In this document: one piece after another, positions 59,404 to 64,000 of the stretch
Numbering within the stretch: the first letter of the stretch is position 1
How the letters are laid out: each line of letters begins with the position of its first letter
From: Aphrophora alni
Lineage: Eukaryota; Arthropoda; Insecta; Hemiptera; Aphrophoridae
Length of the DNA stretch: 64,000 nucleotides
NCBI GenBank assembly: GCA_963513935.1
Contig: OY740777.1
Coordinates: forward strand, 18,571,271-18,635,270
Direction: 5' to 3'
The notes under the pieces: generated by a model
The model's database searches: none
The model's input: the letters and a program-made list of their open reading frames with translations, nothing else
Told to the model about the DNA's origin: nothing
Program-made: the position numbers and the translations under genes

Positions 59404-59849
59404 TAGTTAAAATATGCTCGTTTATCAAATTTCATCAATTCGGTCAACTTAACCTATAGAGCTCAGACGATATACAAAAAATAATAGATATCACTGGAAA
59501 AACTTATTTTTAGAGCTCAAAACATTAAAATTGATATTTTCCCATAAACTAATTGACAGTTATTCATAGTAGCTAACGACGGTTTTGGTCATTAAGTCTT
59601 CACGGTTCAAGAATAAAATAAATGGATCTTGATCATCGTAATTAAAACCCTGATTTTAATCAAGTACGATTTACCCATTTACAGCAAAAGCGAAGCAAAT
59701 TTAGGCACTTATATATATATAAATATATATTCATGAAGATAATTTATGTTTCGTTTTTTGAAAATGTGAGACAGACAGTTTATGTAACTTTTTACACAGT
59801 TCATTATACTATCTGAAAATGTTAGTACAATAATTGTATGATTAAATTT

Positions 59850-60340
59850 AAATTTAGGTTTTATTGTTTGTGAAACACCTTGTAGAAGTAACTAAAATTT
59901 CGTCACACTCTGTGAATAGCTGTTTAAAGAATGTTCCCAAAGCCGGGAATAAATTACTTACAAGTTTAAGTAATAAAATGCAGGGTGGGGTGCGACATCT
60001 TACAAAGTTTTCCAAGTTTTTAGTGACAGTGGAAAGGAGAAAGAAATTTAGTATATGAGGTAAAAAATACAAAAAATATAATTTATTACCTGAAAGTTAC
60101 AAAATCACTTCTGACGAAACCTCCTCAAGATGGCCTCCATTAGTTGCTGTAGTCGCTTCTACTTTTGTAGACAAAATATTAATTTTGCTCGGTTCTTTGA
60201 TTTTGAAGTACGTTTTTGAGCCTAATCCTGTCTTGATAGTCAAATTAATTGTTATATTGTTTGATTCATAAGTTAGTATACCCTTGCGCCTGGAAGTTAT
60301 ACAACAAAGCTGTACGCATATTGCAGATATAGCGCCGTTT
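59850..60340. repeat. Dispersed repeat paralogous to 40.8-41.3 kb
   Basis: Shared landmarks are 'ttgtgaaacaccttgtagaa' (in 40.8 kb 'tgtgaaagaccttgtaaaag'), 'tgtagacaaaatattaattt', and 'cccttgcgcctggaagttat' followed by 'agctgtacgcatattgca'. Non-coding. The opposing 64- and 72-codon frames here are chance. Confidence 0.6.
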
Positions 60341-61559
60341 TATTGTAAGCAAAGCTACATTCAGTGATAATATGTTGCGTTGATGAGACGCAGATTTTGT
60401 TGATGTATTAGTTTAGACTAAATTTTAGAATACAAAGTTGACGTTGAGTTATAAAAGTAAAATAGAAAGAACTATTTTCTTTTGGAATTCGTGTCTTGTT
60501 TTACAATACGTATCGACTTTATTTTTCAAATTTGTGAGCATGTCACAGGGCGTTGTTCAGTTTTTGGATAATTTAAAATTCGTGGTTACCTACGCTAAAT
60601 AAAGATTTTCATTTTATAAAAAAAGTCTTAACGATTATTAAACGCTTAATTTTCAAAATTGGGTCTTCTGATTTCGATAAAATTTTGAAAATTTAGATAA
60701 CTTAAATTGCATAAAGTTTGTTTACAATCGACCTCAGAAACTGCATACAATATTTTATACAGTTTATAACAGAACGATTCATGAAGAAACGGCGAATCTT
60801 TCTGAACGTTTTCTTCTGATAAAAAAAAAAAAAATAAATATCCATTCACAAAACACGGGGTTTCTAGTCTATCCGACATTTTTTTTAAACAGTATAACTT
60901 TGAAATTAAATAAGATATTTAGTTCAAAATTGGTAGATAAATTTTTTTATGTTGTTATAGAAGTGTGCCAAAATGTAGAACATTAAAGTAATGGCGGCCG
61001 TTAAAAAATTATTTAACGTCTCGAAAAACGGTAATTTATATTTACAACAAACAAAATAGTTTGCTCTTTTAAATACAATCGGAATGGTAGTTTTATATTT
61101 GCTGTAGGTCAAAGGATAACAGCAATAAACTAAAACTTGAATGTTTTTTTTGTCTAAAACTCCAAGATTAGCCTAAAAACAATACATGTGTTGATTCTGA
61201 TAATTTTCATTCGAATTTATTTGTTTCAGACGATTCTGAATTATTAAATCGTTAGAATAAAGATTTTACAAAGTTGAAAATGTCAAAGCAAATCAAAAAT
61301 CATTTTAGTAATGGGGAAAATAATTTTACTCTTACCAAGAAATTAAATTTTTAGTTTTTGTTTTAAAACTTGGTTAGTCCTACAGAAAACAAAAATAGAT
61401 GACATTTTGTTTGTTTTTAAAAGAGAAAAATGTTTTGTATTTTGTAAAGTTAACGGTTCTAAAGATAAAATTGAAGCTTAATATTTGAAACAGCTGTCAC
61501 ATAATAAAGTCCGTGTAACGAGTCTAAAATCAATATAATATATTATAAAGATAATAAAT

Positions 61560-61645
61560 CACATTTTTTTATTTTGAAACATCTACTTTTTATTAGTCTA
61601 GCCGACCAATGGTTTCACCTGCTAAGGCATTGACGAGGTATTACA
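61560..61645 (+). repeat. Single, diverged arm of the foldback family
   Basis: GCCGACCAATGGTTTCACCT and GGCATTGACGAGG at 61601-61638 match the 37-bp core with a one-base insertion and a few changes, after the same ATTTTTTTATTTTGAAAC-like lead-in. No opposite arm lies nearby. Confidence 0.7.
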
Positions 61646-62119
61646 AAAAAAATCAATATATTTTATACTTCCAAAGTTATAATGTTTATTTGTAAAAAAC
61701 GAAATGTCGCATGAAGAGAAAACAGTTTTTGGACTTACGTTTAAATGAACTATTTTCTTTGTTTTTACAAGTTGAACAGGTCCTAACATTTTTTCAATTT
61801 CTTCATGAATAACCCTGTGTATTAACGTTCTTGATTGGACAACAACTCTGTATATTATACTGTTATATGCATTGCATTGAGCATGTGGGGAGTTTAAAGT
61901 ATCTGAGACTTCACTATTGTTACAAACATAAATTTTGGAGATCATGTACAGAACTGTGCAGTATCGCAAAGAAAGATTTATCTCCTAATAAAATGTTGAA
62001 AAATATCTACTTTGCCTTAGATTGTTCGATAATTCAGTAGTGAATTTGTTGTTGGGAATATCAATATTTTAAAATCTGCAGTAACTTCTCAGAATAGAAC
62101 AGCTAAAGTGAATACGGGC

Positions 62120-62285
62120 GAAGCAACCTCTTGGGACTCAAATTGGATCTATAACTATTTGTCATGTATTCTTTGCTAGATCTCTTATTTTCATTTTTCC
62201 TTTCCTCTCTTTTGACCAACTCTTGTTCTTTTACGATCCTGACTCTATTAGAACATTCGAAGACTAAAGGTCTTAATTTTATGCT
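62120..62285 (+). repeat. SINE-like repeat copy
   Basis: GCTAGATCTCTTATTTTC, TCTTTTGACCAACTCTTGTTC, TATTAGAACATTCGAAGACT and GGTCTTAATTTTATG in consensus order. Confidence 0.7.
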
Positions 62286-62289
62286 CTTT

Positions 62290-63145
62290 TTACCCTTATA
62301 AGACGACTAAGACCGAGAGTTTTTAAAGAATAAAGTAATAATGAAACATCCTTTTCACAAGCCACCTTTTCCTTTATTTAAAGCGATAGGATTATTACTT
62401 TAAAATATTTATTTGTTTATGAAGTTTGGTTTTGTTTATTCGTTCTGGCAATTGCTAGACATCAGAAAGAAATTGTAACTTTAGACCGAGTCGAGAAAAC
62501 TTGTTTGTTGTTTTAAGTTAGAGGATTGAGAAATGCAGACACACAATTTAAAACAGGGAATTAAAAATCGACCACTTTTTAAATTTTTTTTTTGCAAAAA
62601 ATGTTCAGTCTTTTTACAATAAACGATATTGACTCCTTGACATATAGTGGTTTTTATATTTTAAAAATTGAAGTAAATATTTTCATTTTATTTTGTGTGT
62701 GATTTTTTAAGCCGTTCTAACATAAAATCAATATTATTGCACTTTAGGTGTACACAGTGTTAAAAAATGTGCTAAACTTAAGTGGTGGTTTTATGGGACA
62801 AAATAATGAAAAAGTTCCTATAAACATTTGACGGGAAACGCTTAGTTCCATCTGTCATTTTATGTTAAAAAAAAATAGCATTTAACATTATTAAGATATC
62901 CACACGAAATTTGGTATACTGATTTTTTATGCAACGTTTTACTAAGAATCAAATATTTATCTCATCATAAGGTCGAGGTCATCAGCTGTTACTTCGTTTA
63001 AACGAATTAATTAACGATTGTAAAGCATCTATAAAAACAACCTATACTCTCGATTGTAAATAACCGATAAAACCGCTGTTACCATCGATTTGAAGGTAAA
63101 TAGGTTATAACATTTATTATTTTTTTGAATTTTATTTTTATATTG
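62290..63145. other. No gene recognised
   Basis: AT-rich, with short frames only and no recognisable repeat or RNA gene. Confidence 0.4.
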
Positions 63146-63150
63146 TTTGC

Positions 63151-63291
63151 AGTATAACGGAAAATATAGTTCATCACTAAGACCAAAAGAAGCTTTTCGA
63201 TCCTCGCTCATTTTTACTCAAGTTAAACTTGAGCTTGTATTGAATAGCTTCACATTTGGTCCTAGTGATGAAATATACTTTCCGTTTTCTG
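63151..63291. repeat. Imperfect inverted repeat with a palindromic centre
   Basis: TTCATCACTAAGACCAAAAG (63170-63189) and its near-complement (about 63252-63273) form arms of about 46 bp. The loop carries CTCAAGTTAAACTTGAG, itself a palindrome (63219-63235). The two opposing short frames here look alike because of this symmetry. Confidence 0.7.
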
Positions 63292-63419
63292 AAGTCATAA
63301 AACGTGAAGATCAGTTTTATCAATCAAACTCAAGGTTGGTGCACGAGTGTATGCGAAAGGTTGTGTATTGTTCATTCCAATTTAGAAATAAACCCAGAGC
63401 ATTAAATATGTGTTAATTA

Positions 63420-64000
63420 TTTATTACAATTACTACAGAAAGCTGTCCACAGTTACATTAGCCATGACAGTTTTATGTATCTCTGCCAGTTTTAGTCTGA
63501 AGTAATTAATAGTGATGAGTCACATGTGGAATAGGAAGTGATTGTCAACAGCTGGATTATATATTGGTAAAAGTGACAATTTGGGGACTATTTCACAAAA
63601 CGACAAAGTACGTCACATTAGTTCATTTCATTTCCTCATATATACGTAGTATAGGGAAAGTTATGTGATAGATCGAAACTTCCATATCGATTTTTTTGCT
63701 GATATATTCATTTGGAGGTCCTCTGAGTTTAAAAAAGCGAGAGATGTCTGCTTCGTGGGTACAAACAGATAACGTGAAATGGGTACAATGTTCACCAGGA
63801 GGTCGGTTTTGTCATTCGCGATTTTTAACAAACGTATTTGTGAAACGTGTACTACCTGTTGCCCAATAAAATCGATTATCATACATTGTGGTGTTGACTA
63901 CGTAGAAGTAATTTTATTATCTCTTTGCATAAAAGTATGGCGCCATCTGTGAGGTGCATAGCATCTGCTGCGGATGGCTTTCTTTCGTTTCAGAAATCGC
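63420..64000. other. No gene recognised at the right edge
   Basis: Short frames only. The last 60 bases are slightly GC-richer (GGCGCCATCTGTGAGG), but too short to call. Confidence 0.35.

Noticed and set aside
63029..63416. Two opposing short frames with similar peptides
   Set aside because: The similarity is produced by the inverted repeat at 63151-63291.

Overview
The window is AT-rich eukaryotic DNA, most likely from an arthropod and probably an insect. The evidence is three (TTAGG)n-type telomere-like tracts, remains of Tc1/mariner, pogo and several LINE families, an insect-style Ty3-like gag, and abundant TA-flanked inverted-repeat elements. A hemipteran is possible, but nothing here proves it. 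No intact host gene, tRNA or rRNA was recognised. The window reads as intergenic or intronic DNA dominated by mobile elements and satellites.

Left end (1-6.5 kb): a minus-strand LTR-retroelement-like unit. It has an intact gag (2306-3433) and an intact second frame with a retropepsin motif (717-2309). The two are linked by a canonical -1 slippery heptamer (A AAA AAC), and the second frame is open all the way back to it. A primer-binding-site-like sequence lies upstream of gag. No reverse transcriptase or integrase is visible between the protease frame and the window edge, so the layout is gag-pro only.

Middle (6.5-33 kb): non-coding DNA made of nested repeats. These include a near-perfect palindrome at 9.5 kb, TA-flanked inverted-repeat elements (10.3-11.4 and 18.2-19.6 kb), a TTAGG-bearing 165-bp tandem duplication (21.3 kb), a LINE relic (29.3 kb), and a Tc1/mariner relic (29.4-30.7 kb) interrupted by a 355-bp insertion carrying inverted arms.

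33.3-37.3 kb: a GC-richer satellite with nested order. Diverged 41-bp halves form 82/83-bp units, a three-unit block of about 247 bp recurs, and a 23-unit, 1,897-bp block occurs twice in tandem. A TATA-like sequence lies just left of the array and an AATAAA just right of it.

Right part (37.5-64 kb): more LINE relics (41.5-42.4, 52.3-52.7 and 56.0-56.6 kb, the last with a 17-bp target duplication). There is also a pogo/jerky-type transposase relic (53.2 kb), about ten copies of a SINE-like repeat across the window, a second palindrome sharing a 37-bp core with the one at 9.5 kb, microsatellites, and a 523-bp MITE whose empty site is visible in a paralogous repeat copy.
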